From Cristatella mucedo (Eukaryota; Bryozoa; Phylactolaemata; Cristatellidae), in assembly GCA_009760855.2 (NCBI GenBank), contig WPIO01000052.1, positions 250,001 through 314,000 on the forward strand: a DNA stretch of 64,000 nt. The letters are read 5' to 3'. Shown here piece after piece: positions 1-12,195 of this stretch. The translations under genes were made by a program, and so were the position numbers. Positions within the stretch are counted from its first letter, which is position 1, and each line of letters begins with the position of its first letter. The notes beneath the pieces are model-generated. The model did not search any database. It worked only from the letters and a program-made list of their open reading frames with translations, and was not told the DNA's origin.

Positions 1-1252
1 CTAACTGTCCATTTACTAAAGAGTGTCGCTGGTAACTGCATCTCTAGCACAGATATAGAAATCGTTTATGCTTGCAAGAATGGGAGTTGGGCTACCACCG
101 TTGCTGCTTCTCATAGTCACACTCAAGGTGGCAAATAATACATGGCAGGCCCGTGCACCTATTTCTTCTCCTTTCTTTCTTAGATGCTTGTGCATGGTCA
201 GCCTCAAGTTATGAAGCTTAGTATATTCTCGGGTAGAGAAAATATCAAGGCACCTCCTAACATATGTATACTTAACCTCTTCCCGAGGTTTGGACTTGCA
301 TCAGAAGCGTCTGACCACATCTGGTTGATTTAGGTTTCTTGTGTGACATATTGCCAGTGAATCCTAAATATTAGTGCAATGCAATGATCCTGCCACTATG
401 CCTAATACTTAAAAAGGGCATGGTTCTATCACTACCATTCTAGTTCTTGCACTTGCTGACTCCTGATATGAACACAGTTTAGCCAATACCGATTGATGGA
501 TTTATATCGCTTGTCTACTGCATGGTAATCAGCTGCAAAGCGAGAGATTTGGCTCTCTTAAGAGGCAATGCATGCAACTTTTTTTTTATTAAAATGGCTA
601 CAGAACTGCTTATGCCAGCTGGGGTGGCCACCGGCGTCTGACTGTCATGGTATTCCCGTCTGCTCTGTATCAATTTCGCTTCGTTTGATCAAACTTGTAA
701 TTTCAGAAAATAGGATATCCCATTGATTAACTTGCTGGGATCTATTTGCTTTCGTTTAGCCACTGTTCTGTCTATCTTCTTCTCTCGTTCTTTGATTACC
801 TGTTTTCTCTCCATCTTTCTTGTGTGCCCCTGATTCTACAGGGGCATTGCAGTTTCATCGGTGGCCAGTTACCTCCATCTCCCCACTGTCGCTGCTGCTA
901 TTTTCAAGTTCTCAGCACACTTGGGACTAGCTGAATGCTACTTCTTCCTGGAATGAGCTTAGATAGGTGGCCGGTGTGCAGTTGATCCTTTGGGTGGGTT
1001 GCTTGCCCCTAGAATAGACACTGTGGTTGCTAGGATGCATGGCTGGCTTTGTTTGAGGATTGCACTTTATGTCACCTTGAAAATATCAGCCTCCTTTTAA
1101 ATGTCTTATTTCTAACTAGATCCCTCATCCTAAGTTGTGGGCTCTACTACTGTGTGCCTCTCTTGTGGCAGAACTGCCAATATGCCTGCATGCCTTTTAT
1201 GTAGGGCCTTAATGTCTCTAAGATTGGCCTTTAAATTATAAATAATCTTAAA
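1..1252. other. unassigned stretch at left edge
   Basis: I recognise no gene here. The first 138 bases are open on the plus strand, but the translation shows no WD-repeat signature and has no good splice donor. This stretch is probably intron or spacer of the NACHT/WD gene whose last exons follow. Confidence 0.4.
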
Positions 1253-1330
1253 CTCTCCTGCATAACACCCAAATGGTCTTTATGACTTTGTGGAGTTACT
1301 GACGGAGATACAAACATACATACATACATT
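1253..1330 (+). mobile_element. LINE2 3' end fragment
   Basis: About 78 bases match the extreme 3' end of the LINE2 copy at 51961-53391, covering the stretch that ends in TTACTGACGGAGATAC. It finishes in a short (ACAT)n tail. This is a strongly 5'-truncated plus-strand insertion. Confidence 0.7.
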
Positions 1331-2429
1331 ATTGCTGTGTTGTCTTTGCTGTGGGGGTCTATGTCGAAGTACACTTACAGCCCAACTTCTGCCTTCAAGG
1401 AAGCTTCATCGATACACTGATTCTACGTCTGTGAGTTTCAGATAGGCTTTATTGCAGGTTAGTATTTTAATTTGAAACTTGTCAGTCGAGCTTAGTGTTT
1501 AGTTGCCAGCATCCATGCAGGAATCTGTAACACTTTTTCACTGCCTAATAAAACGAAAAGCTATATGAAAGAATTTCCAACTTCATGAAACAGTTTGTGG
1601 CTGTTTAAGAATGTTTAGTCAATTAGTTCAGTTTGTAATTAGTTCAATTCTTTTTTGTGGGATTTATTGCTCATGTTTTAGGGTAGCAAAGACGTTCTAT
1701 ATTTTCGGCTGACCAACTACGTATTAGAATAGAAATTGTTTAAATTGTTCAATGGAAAGGTCTTATAGCATTTAAGCTTTGGGGTGCAAAGCAATGCTAT
1801 GACAGCACTATTAGTTTATAATTTGGCGTTTTCCTTATAGCTGGTGCTCTGTAGAATTTTAATGATCCTCTACACTTCGATCTAAAATTATGTTATGATA
1901 TTATTTGGACTTAGGCATTATGCCTGTCCCCGACAGTGCAGGAGCCTCAGACTTAGCTTTCCTCTTATATTGGATTTTGGAAACACTTAAATTCAAGATT
2001 ATGCCATGGAATACATTCAAAATTTTCCGAAACCATCAATATTCTGTACAGGATTTTGATTTTTTTGGTATAAATCGTTGAAGCACGACAATTTTAGAAG
2101 CATGTGTGTATTTTCTTAGGTCTGTCCCTCCACTAGTAGAATATTAAAAGAGGCCCTAGAATCACCTTTTTCCACCATCTGCATCCAATCAATCACATGT
2201 CATAAAATGATTTTTATTCTTCGAATGGACTACACTGTGATCATCTGAAGAGTTCAGGCAGCCATATAGTCTCACAGCCACTGCTTTATTAATTCTGAAA
2301 AAATGATTCTGTGCAGCAAGAAAGAGACGGAAAAACTAGAAGCTCCTAACATGCCTGCCTCTCAGGTAGATCGCATCTAATCACTGTGAAAGAAAGCATA
2401 CCACCTGCTTCGAATGGTTTGATTGTAAT
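1331..2429. other. no feature recognised
   Basis: AT-rich sequence without a convincing exon or repeat. Probably intronic or intergenic. Confidence 0.4.
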
Positions 2430-2960
2430 TTTACTTGTCGAAGGCTGTTACAGGTAATGGTTAATCCTACGTGAACTGAGAATTGTGTTGGTATGGACAC
2501 ATTCTTGGATTTGCTGAAGGAGGTTTGCCTGAATTCTCTTACCAAAACTAGGTAACCTCTTTTTTATGCTGGGATTTTTTAAGGCACCCAATAAGGTCCA
2601 TGCCAATATCAAACTTGTGAATAAGGACTGGGGTGAATTTTAATAATTGTAGAGAAAAGTTGAATCATGGGCTTTTCAAATTACAGAAAGTGGCGTTGTG
2701 TCATTACAGGGCTTTACGAGCAATTTGTTCTCCGATTTCGGCTGATAGTGCAAGCGAGCTGCTTGTCCCCGTGACTCACTGGGCGAGTCGCTTGCCCCAA
2801 ATATCAGTTGGTGCCACAAAAGTATGCCAAGCCTCTGCAGATTTAGCTGCTTGACCATTTGAGCAGAAATTAGATTACTGTAAAAGTATATTATTTAAGT
2901 GGAAATTTAAAATTATGTAAGCAGAGACTTCTAAGCCCCATCTGTCTGTTTCTGCCTGAT
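2430..2960 (-). mobile_element. degraded Ty3/gypsy integrase-like fragment
   Basis: On the minus strand, an interrupted reading frame contains a segment close to the PV...F-IGMDLIG block that opens the catalytic core of Ty3/gypsy integrases. Cysteines lie shortly upstream, where the HHCC zinc domain is expected. In-frame stops and missing D,D,E landmarks show it is dead. The short match is the only evidence, so this is tentative. Confidence 0.35.
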
Positions 2961-3289
2961 GTAGAACCCTTTTTGAAGGATCTCACAGCAAACTTACAAC
3001 GCATAATTGAGTACATGCAGAAGTGTTGGTGTTGCTGTGTCTACCTCATCAACCTTGGCTTAATCCATGCAGCTCAATTTATGCTTTTCTCCAAGGTCTT
3101 TGCAAGGCTATCAGATTCAGTAGCGTACTCAGCCTGTCTTCGAGCAAGCCTTAACTTTAGTGATCAATAAGAACACGGAATTCATGTCTCTTTCATTATT
3201 TGACTTCAGCCTACCTAGTAAGTCTACTCCCCCACTAGGCTAAGCATCATGCCACCTGCTTTTCAAAATTAAACAGTTTACCACTACCT

Positions 3290-3855
3290 CGTGCAAATCT
3301 CAAATCCTTTGGAGACCGTGCCATTAGCTCGTTGCTCCCGAAGCATGTAACTAACTCCCGACTTGCATCACGACATACCCTGACTTGACCGCATTTAAAA
3401 AAGAAACTAAAAACATCAATTTATCGCAGCATTTTGTGGGTACTTGTGATTCAACATATATGTGGTTATGCGAGGTGACACTGTGAGTGCTACCACTAAC
3501 CAGTTACCTGCATGCTGGCCCTGTGCATAAATAAAAAATAAATAAATCCTAGCTGATTAAACAGTCTCTTTTTTATAGCGACAGAAGAGCCTTTACGGCT
3601 TTCACCACTGCTTGAGGTGGCGATAAAGGATCGCCCACCGCAGGAATCGAGCCCACGAACTAGGGACCGAGGTCGTGAAAGCAACCGCCATTTGTCACCC
3701 CTAACCATGTTTTTCCTGTTTTTATCGAGCATGGTACCACTAACCATTCGACCGTGCTGCCATTGCAGCTTTACAGAAACTGCCGAGAAAGAGATTCAGT
3801 CCACTGAGGGTGCTATGTCAAATGCATTATTATTACTATTATTCGTATTTGAAAA
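3290..3855 (+). mobile_element. LINE1 3' part, split by a SINE2
   Basis: This matches the other LINE1 copies. It runs from the end of the reverse-transcriptase ORF (the ...CTTTGGAGACCGTGCC... block) through the 3' UTR to a decayed hairpin and an ATT-rich tail at about 3820-3855. A SINE2 interrupts it at 3529-3693; the flanks join as they do in intact LINE1 3' UTRs such as 12200-12599. Confidence 0.7.
3529..3693 (-). mobile_element. SINE2 copy nested in LINE1
   Basis: Minus-strand tRNA-derived SINE. Read on its own strand it has a B-box-like GGCTCGATTCC, a body shared with 46773-46970, an AGCTGATT stem and an (ATTT)n-type tail, which appears here as AAATAAAAAATAAATAAAT. It sits inside a LINE1 3' UTR and is therefore younger than that LINE. 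Confidence 0.7.
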
Positions 3856-3949
3856 TACCTTCAGTTTAGCTACAGGCATCCGACCGAACCTCTGCAGCTC
3901 CTCTTCAGAGCCAATTTGGTTTGCATCTCTCGTCTGAAATTTGTGCTAG

Positions 3950-4199
3950 GTGTGACTTGAACCATGTTTCTGCAGCTTCAGACGGCCGCCACTGCATCGT
4001 GACAAAGATGCCAAAGATGGTGCATCTGTACAGATTGTCGGATATGGCGGTGGTTGGAGCATATTCTTGCTATGGTGATGTGGAGTGTGTAGCTCTGACC
4101 CACGACTGCAGACATGTTCTTGTCGCTATGACCGACACTCGTCTACTCAGCTTCCTCATAATTGATAACAAATATCCAGATCATATGCATCGTATCCAG
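3950..4199 (+). CDS. NACHT/WD-repeat gene 1, WD-repeat exon
   Basis: This internal exon belongs to the C-terminal beta-propeller of an NWD1/NWD2-like protein. The coding frame starts one base after the TAG acceptor at 3947-3949 and ends with CAG before GTATGA, so the 3' phase is 0. The 83 codons contain two WD-type blade strands (VTKMPKMVHLYRLSD and HVLVAMTDTRLLSF), with the small-residue and aspartate spacing of WD blades. The preceding exon, which must end in phase 2, was not recognised in the window. The frame joins in phase to the exon at 6765. Family assignment rests on the WD pattern and on the unmistakable paralogue downstream. Confidence 0.65.
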
Positions 4200-5399
4200 G
4201 TATGATTTAACATAAATTGGACCATGCTATCCACATGAGCTACAAGTCTCGCCTGTCGCCAAACTACATTAGTAGAAGCTGACTCCGGCCATATCAATTG
4301 AGGCTCTTGAAAGGGGTCAAGGAAGTTGAATGGGCTACCAAAATTATATTTAGGCCTTTCCACATGTAGCTAGGTTGTATCGCCCCATCATTGTTTCTTG
4401 ATCTGGTTGCTGCCAATACCCATCAACGTACTAGGGTCGGCAAGGCTGCAGGCTCATAATAGTGTTATTAAGCTTGAGTGTTGTCCCTTGAAAACCCGAC
4501 CTATATAGCATGGAAGTAAAAAACTCCTCGGGGTCTGTCTTCAGACGTGGCTAGTATTTTTATCGGGGCTGAAAGGGGGGCTGGGCTATTGATCTATGAG
4601 ATGCAGCTTGAGGATCTGCACTCAGAGATACCCAGTAGATGCGTTTCTAGATAAAGGCTAAAAGTCTTGAAGTGCCAGAGGCGTGTGTCAAGCAGGCTTG
4701 CTAGTGGCACACGGTTTCCGAACCAATCGATTGGGAGTGCTAAGAACTTGCCAGATCCTTAAGGTATCCGCCAGAAACTCCTGGAATTGCAAGAAGTTTG
4801 GCTCTCGAGCCCAAACTAGCGCACTGGCTGACACCCAGTCACCTCTCCAAGCTCTAAATTCATTTCTTGAGTGGTGAGGCTGCAGGCTTTTTAATTTTCC
4901 GGCCACAGATTTGTGAAATATTTACTTTTAAATTTATCTATATTGGCAGCTTGCTGAGCAGATGCGACCTGAGGATACCAATAATGGCAGTATGGGAACC
5001 TTTTTTGTTGTTCATTTCAGGTCACTCCTTGTAGTTGCTCCGACCGAGCCCTGCTGTGATGCCGTGATCACGTAGCTTGTTATCTGTACCTAGCAAGATA
5101 TATATTTATATTGGCTTTGTAAAACGTTCAGTAAAGGCTAATAATCTCTGCTTGCTGTAAACAATCCATTTGCAAAGATTTATTGGGAATGCATATTGCT
5201 ATTACTATCCCAGTCTAAAACCATTATAATCGTCAAGTGCAGGTGCACAATATCTAAAGCAGGGAAGCCGCAATTGCTAGACCGGTAACACGGTTGCTTC
5301 AAGTAAACCAGGCTTAGTTGGAAAGAAGCACGTCTTCTTTTGGGCTTGTTCAGCAGCTAGGGGATACAAATGTGTGATACTCTATGCAAATGTGTTATT

Positions 5400-5880
5400 A
5401 CTATTATTATTATATTTCCTTAAAATATTGTATTACTCTAAAGGCATTATAAAGTGCTTTATTGGAGGCACCGTAAAACCTGCAAGGAGTGGGTTGCAGA
5501 AGTTAAGAAGGCATGTAAAAAATTCATAGAACAACTTTGATATAGTTACCCTGTCTAAGAAGGCCCAACTTTTTAACAATGTCTGTAGCTGCAATTAGGC
5601 AGACTTGACTTTGGAGCTGACACAGTGGTCTAGTGAAGGTCACTTCGTAATTAGACACCCAGATTTTGTGCTGAGACTGCAGGAGATGTGCTGATGGAGA
5701 CCAAATTTTGAGTGATATATTTTCAAATTTTTAAGTAGTACTAGGTTTTTCCATAACTAGTAAATTGGCTTGTATGGTCTTTCAATCTAAGGTTATATTT
5801 AGCCATCCAAGTGCAAATGTCATCAATACATGCTGCAAGGGATATAAGACAGTTTGACGTGCTTTAAGTAAGGGACAGCT
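5400..5880 (-). mobile_element. LINE1 reverse-transcriptase fragment, decayed
   Basis: Minus-strand pieces match the LINE1 ORF after the YADD box: a LAACIDDICTWM-type segment, an SAQNLGV segment and a MNFLHAFLTS segment, each in a shifted frame. Stops and frameshifts show an old insertion. Confidence 0.55.
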
Positions 5881-6437
5881 TCCATGATGACTGTTACATA
5901 CAAAAGCTTGGCATCGTTGTGTTATTTCGAACCCAATATTGTTCGAAGGCATCTCTGGATAAGTTTCGAAATGCTCAACTCTCGTTGGTTTTGGCAGTTA
6001 ACACTGGCAGCCACTTGTAACATGGCAGACGTCTGATCCCCACACTCCACCCTGCTCCGTCGGAAAGAATGAAATTTGGAACTGGTAGTGCTTAGTCTTC
6101 CCACCGTAACTAGGGTTCTAAAGCGACTACTTATTGCTGGCCTCACGGCAATGTGGTCGGTTCTATACTTTTTTAAGCTACAAACAAATTCCAGGAGTTT
6201 CAGTTTAACAAGCCCCTTTCCATACTTCGGCAATCGCTAGCACCCAGACCCTTAAGACGGACCTCTACTGAATTGCAAGGTGCACTTTAGGTAGAAACAC
6301 AAAGCACAGTCCAAGTTGTATTTAGTAGTATGTTTCCGTAGGTTTGGTCTCTCTTCGCTCGGAGCATCATCTTAGGTTTGAGTTACAGAAGTTCCAGCCC
6401 AAAACTTCCCCGTTACCTTGCTTTCTGTCTCTGTCTG

Positions 6438-6442
<5 letters not shown>

Positions 6443-6514
<72 letters not shown>

Positions 6515-6539
6515 CTATCTCTATCTCTATCTCTCTCCC
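6443..6539. repeat. (CT)n and (TCTA)n microsatellite
   Basis: About 55 bases of CT dinucleotides pass into TCTA tetranucleotides and then CT again. Simple repeat within an intron. Confidence 0.95.
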
Positions 6540-6764
6540 GAATGAGCTTTGAAACTAAGCAGCGATTGTAATTCTCCTGCACCCAACTGCTGTTGGCCAT
6601 TCTTAGGTTAAACTATCTTGTTAATTTGAATCCCTCGGCTGGTTGTATTCTTTTTCTACCAACCTAGCATACGGGCTAGTGTAGCTTATTAGTCTGCATA
6701 CTTGCGAGTTCGTGAGCTTTACTTTAGTTTCCACGCTCGTGAACATGTTAATCTATTTCACTAG

Positions 6765-6972
6765 GGTGTTTTAAAAAGACCCGTTGCTTACGAAGACGTT
6801 GCGACAAAACGACACATGCTGAATGCTGCTGGTGTGATGGGCTCAGGCAGTATCAGCGATGACGACGACAAGTATAGTAGCTATGGTGAATATAGTGACC
6901 GAGCTTCGCGTATGCCTGATGCTAAAAATAAAGTACGTCCGGTTAACATCAGTGACATCAGATTGGTACCAG
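6765..6972 (+). CDS. NACHT/WD-repeat gene 1, acidic linker exon
   Basis: After the CACTAG acceptor the frame begins GVLKRPVAYEDV, in phase 0 with the exon ending at 4199. It ends at CCA-G before GTGAGT (phase 1). Sixty-nine codons are open. The sequence is polar: a basic start, a Ser/Gly run, then a DDDDK acidic cluster and a Tyr/Ser-rich stretch. This suits a flexible tail after the last propeller blade. No catalytic motif is visible. The phase match and clean splice sites support it as real coding sequence. Confidence 0.6.
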
Positions 6973-7445
6973 GTGAGTGGGATGCTGCTTGATGGAAATG
7001 TTGCATATTAGCACTTGCTTGCTATGTGCGCACCATTTGGGTTAGCTGGTTATAGGCATAATAAACCATTGGCTACAAAAAGGTGAGCCTAACCATCAGT
7101 CAGCCATTGCTGCATGACGATTGATTGCCTGCTAATGCCCTGGCATGGCTTGCTAAAATGGCTGCTCCATTACTCTGTACGGATTTAGGTTCAGGTTAAA
7201 ATTTCTTTCTTTGCCAATTCATTTAAAGATAAATAATGTAATGGGATGGTTTTGCTTTTCATATCCTGCCTTAGTGTTTCTTATCCTGCCTTAGCTCTCG
7301 AGTGCCTGCCAATACTTCCGGTGTTGTGGAGTGAGTGCAAGCTGCTGAAATCCAATGGCCGCCCGTATACAAACCTTTTGAAGTTTGAACTCGCTTATAC
7401 TTTTAAAGTAATCCATTTTCAATATTTGTTATTAGAGTGCATCTA

Positions 7446-7980
7446 GTAGTAATATTAATAATAATTATAATAATAATAATAACAGTAATGCACTGTACAA
7501 CGCTATCAGGCGACTTTATCTCTTGCTAGGCACTTTACATATACTAAAAAAGAAGTATGCTTGAATGGTTAGTGGTAGCGTGCTCAATGATAACAAGCAT
7601 AACATGGTTAGAGGTGACATACTTATTGTCAGCCTGACAGTATGGCTATTGCTGGTATGCACAGTGTTAGCATGCATTAGCACATAAAAGATTAATCACG
7701 CTGACCCACTAAATACTGTGATAAATATATGCGTTTAACGACTTTTTAAGCGTCGTTAAGACAGGGCTGTCTTGATGCCAGTCGGAAGAGAGTTCTGGGC
7801 TTTGGGAGCATAGGGACTAAAGGCGTGGTCTTTACAGGATTTGAGGTAGGCATGAGGTGTACCTAAACGACTAGATTCAGAAAAGCAAGGTGAAAAGAAA
7901 AGCAAAGTAAAGAAAAGCAAGAAAAGCAGGTGATGCGATGCTTAGTATGGTGTGGGAGTATATCTATTAGGTAGGCTTGA
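7446..7980 (-). mobile_element. LINE1 3' end
   Basis: Minus-strand copy. The ATT-type tail appears as AATAATAATAAT at 7446-7485, then the decayed hairpin, the 3' UTR and the end of the ORF. It aligns with the copies at 19411-19757 and 28128-28863. Confidence 0.75.
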
Positions 7981-8019
7981 GCCTAGAATGATGAATTTGT
8001 AGCTCTTCGTGTGCATATG

Positions 8020-8153
8020 CCTGCTTGCACTGTGCCTGCTGCTTGTAAATGTTACCACAAATCATTTGGTAATGCTTTCTGTACAGCATCCGTAAAGTGC
8101 CTAGAAAGAGATTTTGCTCTCTGATGGTACAATACAGATGTATTATTATTATT
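8020..8153 (+). mobile_element. LINE1 3' terminus, plus strand
   Basis: 3' UTR fragment ending in a weakened hairpin (GTGCCTAGAAAGAGATTTTGCTCTCTGATGG...) and a short (ATT)n tail. It lies back to back with the minus-strand LINE1 copy just upstream. Confidence 0.65.
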
Positions 8154-8430
8154 GATTGTTATAAATTAGTAGATCTACGAATATGAACTTGGCACGAGTC
8201 ACTGTGGCATCGGGAAAAATCGAAAATGTAACGTTTTGAGTGATAATTTGAAATATTGACATATTTAAGGAATCCCAACGTATTGGATGGCTTGCATGGG
8301 CAATAGATCAAAACGAACTTTAGCCCATATACGATAATAAATCGAACTAATAATGAAAGACAAAGCGATCGAGATATATATATATATATCACTAATCTCA
8401 CCCATCGATTAAAGCTCACTATGTATATAC

Positions 8431-8575
8431 GCGCTAGTTTAATCCAGTGGTTAAAGTAATCTCCTCGAACGAGTTTGAGGCAGATTCTACGGCCGAGGTC
8501 GTGGGCCCGTGGTATACGTGAAGCCCCTGAATAAAGAATATGTTCTCTTAGGGCGCTATGAAAATGAAAATTATG
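8431..8575 (+). mobile_element. SINE1 copy
   Basis: tRNA-derived SINE. The degenerate tRNA-like head includes CCAGTGGTTAAAG and GGCCGAGGTCGTGGG. The shared ATACGTGAAG block follows, then a LINE1-like 3' hairpin ending in GGGCGCTATG and AAAATGAAAATTATG. Confidence 0.6.
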
Positions 8576-9201
8576 TGTACCAGAATTATAGGATGCCAAT
8601 TGTTCTACATGAACTGGATTCCGAAGAACTTGTAACCACAAGTAAACATTTAAAGATTTTTGAAATTGTTTCCGGCGATTGCGTGTTTGTATCTGAATAA
8701 ATGCAGATTTTTTAACGTGGATAGATATTGACTGGTGTACTTGCAAAACATAAGAGGTCCCCTGAAAGTGGGTTTGTAAGTCTTTTCGAGCAAAATTTAC
8801 TGTAAGACCCAAGCTTTTTGTCGCAAAAATTTGGTAGAGTCTAGTCACCGTTGATACACGGCATGTACCATATATTGAATTCACTGCATTACATCCCGAC
8901 CACTTCGCCTCTTGGGGATTTCTGTACTCCACCAAGGTATTTCCGTGGTCGATAGACGCCATTTAAAAAAGTTCATATGGAATATGCCTCTTCACGGTTG
9001 GCTACTGCAAGGCTTTTGTTAATCTCAACAGAGCTCTTGGAAAAGCTAACAAATGAAGGTTTAGATCGATTTTTGATTACAAAAAGAATGACAAACCATC
9101 TCTCATATTTGCATCTTCTTTTTTATTGCTAAGCCACATTGTTCGCAAATGTAATTTCTTCTGTGGAGTTTAGGCTAATCACGTCAGTCTCCTTTCCATA
9201 G

Positions 9202-9299
9202 GTGAAGATGTGACAAAAAGGGACGAAGCTTACGTACAATGGGTTATCTCATCAACATGGAAATTGATCCGACCAAAGTCTAACATCAGAGCGCCGTGA
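9202..9299 (+). CDS. NACHT/WD-repeat gene 1, candidate terminal exon
   Basis: A pyrimidine-rich acceptor (CTTTCCATAG) is followed by a frame that is in phase 1 with the exon ending at 6972. The joined codon is GGT (Gly). It reads EDVTKRDEAYVQWVISS... for 31 more codons to TGA at 9297-9299. An AATAAA polyadenylation signal lies about 295 bases further on. I do not recognise the peptide itself; phase, splice site and position are the support. Confidence 0.5.
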
Positions 9300-9592
9300 T
9301 AATTTAGTCGAACTTGTAACGTTATTCTTATGATTTTATTTTCATTCTGAGATTCTCAAGCTGTTTGCTAATATTTCGCATGCTCAAGCAAGGTATTTTT
9401 ATTCTTGCGGTTGTCATTTCGTCATTGGTGTCATTTTCGCCCTCGAAAACCACTGCGTTTGAAAGCTCTTTGCTGATATTTAACCCACTCAAAACAAGGC
9501 ATTTTTATAATTGTTATTGCTATATTCTCATTTGTAATATTTCCGTCCTTTCGTGCCCTGTGAATATTGATTCCATGAACATTCCCAGCAAT

Positions 9593-9598
9593 AATAAA
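9593..9598 (+). terminator. polyadenylation signal, gene 1
   Basis: AATAAA hexamer 294 bases after the candidate stop codon of gene 1, within AT-rich sequence. The candidate 3' UTR before it carries two imperfect copies of a roughly 60-base TTTGCTRATATTT...AAGGYATTTTTAT unit, at about 9363 and 9468. Confidence 0.4.
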
Positions 9599-9599
9599 G

Positions 9600-10711
9600 T
9601 CTATTTTTTGCTTAGATCACACCACAATTCACCGTTTGCTTTTGGTTCCTCAACCCGAACAGAATGCATACAATCAGGTAGTGGAGAGTCGTAATGTTGT
9701 AGCATCCTTTTGCTTGCCGATTGGTCGCTAACACATTTCCGCCATTACATTCCAAAAAATAAGCCCTTGTTTAAAGTTACTTTATATCTGCTTGACTAAG
9801 GTGGTTTAAACTAGCGACTTTCTTGCTGACACTGGGACATTTTGTCAGCTGCCTTTTTTCTAATTGAATGAAGAAATAAGGGAACTCCTCGTCATGCGCC
9901 ACTCAACTGCACCAATAGCAAAAGCAGAGATTTTGCCAAGTTTGTCAAAAGTATGGCAGCGAAGCTATCGCCTACTGTTTGCAGTATAATAATAAATCTA
10001 TTGCTTAGTGCTTGCACTAAAGTGGCGATGCTATCGACTAGTGTTTAAAGCATCGTAGCAAGGCCATTATCTAGTGTTGACTGTGCATATGTCTTTTGTG
10101 GTTATCGCCCGACATTAGCTCCACATCATAGGATGAGGGGTTACTTACTGATAGCTAGCTAAGTATGTTACCAGTGTTCTCCCTCCTGACTAAATTGAAA
10201 TAGTTTAGTCCATCAATGCTTCAAGAAAATGTCACTGCTTGTCCGTCTTGCCTAAATACTAAATACCTCAGTCTTTTATTCTGAAAATGCAGCCTCACTC
10301 CGCCTTGCACAAGAGCCTGCTGGCCCCCAGTCGCACATCAAATGCGAAACTCTTATCAGTCATGCTTCCACTCGAAAATTCTCAGTCTATTACTCAATTG
10401 ATAACAAATGTGTGCGTTCTCAGAATTAATTAGCTTGGCTGCTGAATCCCCCACACCATGAGAAGTACGATCTTGATTGCTTTACCGGATAGCTGTTACT
10501 GTTCTTCAAATATATGTGGCACATTTATTTCAGTCGCCGGTGACTGCAACTTCTTTGCGATAAAAATCCTGGAAAAATATATGGCTCTTAGTTCTGAAAT
10601 CCGAATAATTGGGCATTTTCTGCTGGCAGCCGTAAAAGTGTTGGCAAAGGAAGAATACCGAACTAGTCATGCCAGCAACTTTTTATAATTAGTGGTTTAC
10701 CTAATATTCCC
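9600..10711. other. no feature recognised
   Basis: Spacer downstream of gene 1. Short imperfect repeats of the GATGCTATCGMCTAGTGTTT type occur at 9960-10085. A 76-codon ORF at 10458-10688 has no recognisable domain. Confidence 0.4.
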
Positions 10712-11008
10712 TTCACACTTGCTTTTGGGCCGAATAGTGGGCCAACTAGTTATTCGGTACTCGGCCTAATTTTAGAGGTCAGATCAAATGGGAACTGTAG
10801 TCACGTGACCCGTGTTTTGTATTCACTTGCCTAGTTTACCAAGACTGGCAAAGAGTGCAAAATCAAGTACAGTTATCAGATTACTTTTAGTTCATGTATC
10901 ATGTTTACTGAAATGCAGCTTTTGCTTGCATTTTAAATTTTGAATTTTGTCCATTAATTATTCGCACTCGGCCGAATGTAGGGTAGCCTAGTGTTTTTGC
11001 ATCCCTAG
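10712..11008. mobile_element. possible hAT-type MITE
   Basis: The right end reads ...AGTGTTTTTGCATCCCTAG, the inverse of a CAGGGATGCAAAAA-like hAT terminus. The interior is rich in ATTCGG/CCGAAT motifs often seen in hAT-derived miniature elements. No matching left terminus is clear, so this is weak. Confidence 0.25.
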
Positions 11009-11257
11009 TTAAAACGCTCTTTTAGGTCATTGAACACTGATGGTGTAGAGTTATGCTGGCAACTTCCTACATGTTACCGCCATTCTCAAAAGCACGGAGT
11101 CTGACTGCTAGAATCTGCCTCTGGAGCCTAAGTCTTAATGCTGTCGTCTTTCACCGTTGAACCGATTTAAATGGCTGTGTCTCAAGCTAAATTGGGAAAA
11201 TAAATGTCAAGTCCACTTTAATAGAAAAAGAAGAAGGGATTGTTACTTCGCCCGTGA

Positions 11258-11560
11258 GGGAAATAATAGTAATGCATTTGATATAGCGCCCTCAGAGAAC
11301 CTAATCTTTTTCTAGGCAGTTTATATTTGCTGCAAAGGAATCACGATCGAATGGCTATTGGTAGTATGCTCAATAAACAAAAAGAATAACATGGTTTAGG
11401 AAACATGCTCAGAGTCATTATGCAAGTATGGTTAGTGGCAGCCTGCACAGTTTCAGCATGCATAAGTACATAAAGGGCGAATCACAGGAACCCACTAAAT
11501 GCTGTGATAAATATAGATTCACTGTTAGTTTCTTTAAAAAAGGAGTTGGGATGAGATTCC
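11258..11560 (-). mobile_element. LINE1 3' end
   Basis: Minus-strand 3' terminus. A decayed ATT tail (AATAATAGTAATGC) is followed by the hairpin (GCGCCCTCAGAGAACCTAATC...) and the 3' UTR up to AGTTTCTTTAAA. Confidence 0.75.
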
Positions 11561-12195
11561 ATGAAAAAGGAGTGAAGATTACGTCTGCGTCCTTAGAAAA
11601 GTAGAGGAAGTAAGTAGCGTGGAAGCAGTTGTAGTGCATTTTAAAATGAAATCTAAATAGGAGTATCACCTAGCATATTCCCATAGCCTATTTCCTGAAT
11701 ATTTGCGGTTGATTCAAGTGTGGTTTACAGGAATGGCCAGCATCTTTTCAGCCGATTTGCATGAAAGTTGTGTATTATAAAAGCATGACATATTGTGGAT
11801 AGATAATATTGACCGTGTACTAAAATATTCATACTCATGTTACACTCATACTATAATATAATCTTAGTTCGAGCTTCGCACCCTCGATGTCCGATTGGTT
11901 TTCACTTGCAGTTGACTGCGGGAATTCGTTACACTCAGTCATTGTAACGAACAAGTCACTCGTCCAAACCCCATGCTATAACTGGCTGGCTATTACTTCA
12001 GGTTGCCATTAATAGGATCAGAGTCAGGGATTATATCTTAGATTGCACTTAATTTTCTTAGCTCATTAACCGCTAACAATTTTAAGAACTTCATAATCTG
12101 ACCTAGTCTGCACAATCACGCTTCACTCCTAATGCAATCCGATTGAATGAGTGGTTTGTGAAATGTAAAGTAAAGGTTGGCTAATACAATAGCCT
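11561..12195. other. no feature recognised
   Basis: AT-rich spacer without a recognisable exon or repeat. Confidence 0.4.

Larger units (their letters stand above)
4200..6764 (+). other. intron of NACHT/WD gene 1
   Basis: A GT-AG intron of about 2.6 kb. It contains a decayed LINE1 fragment (5400-5880, minus) and a long (CT)n/(TCTA)n microsatellite (6443-6539). I see nothing else in it. Confidence 0.55.

Noticed and set aside
16-207. 63-codon minus-strand ORF and the opposite open frame at 1-138
   Set aside because: Neither shows a domain or good splice sites; too short to support as an exon.
8509-8700. 63-codon plus-strand ORF ending at GAATAAATG
   Set aside because: It starts inside the SINE1 3' end; the downstream part has no recognised family or splice support.
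8159-8962. 267-codon ORF on the minus strand, the longest in the window
   Set aside because: It runs antisense through a SINE1 and an (AT)n run (YIYISRS stretch). It has no domain and a composition typical of chance ORFs.
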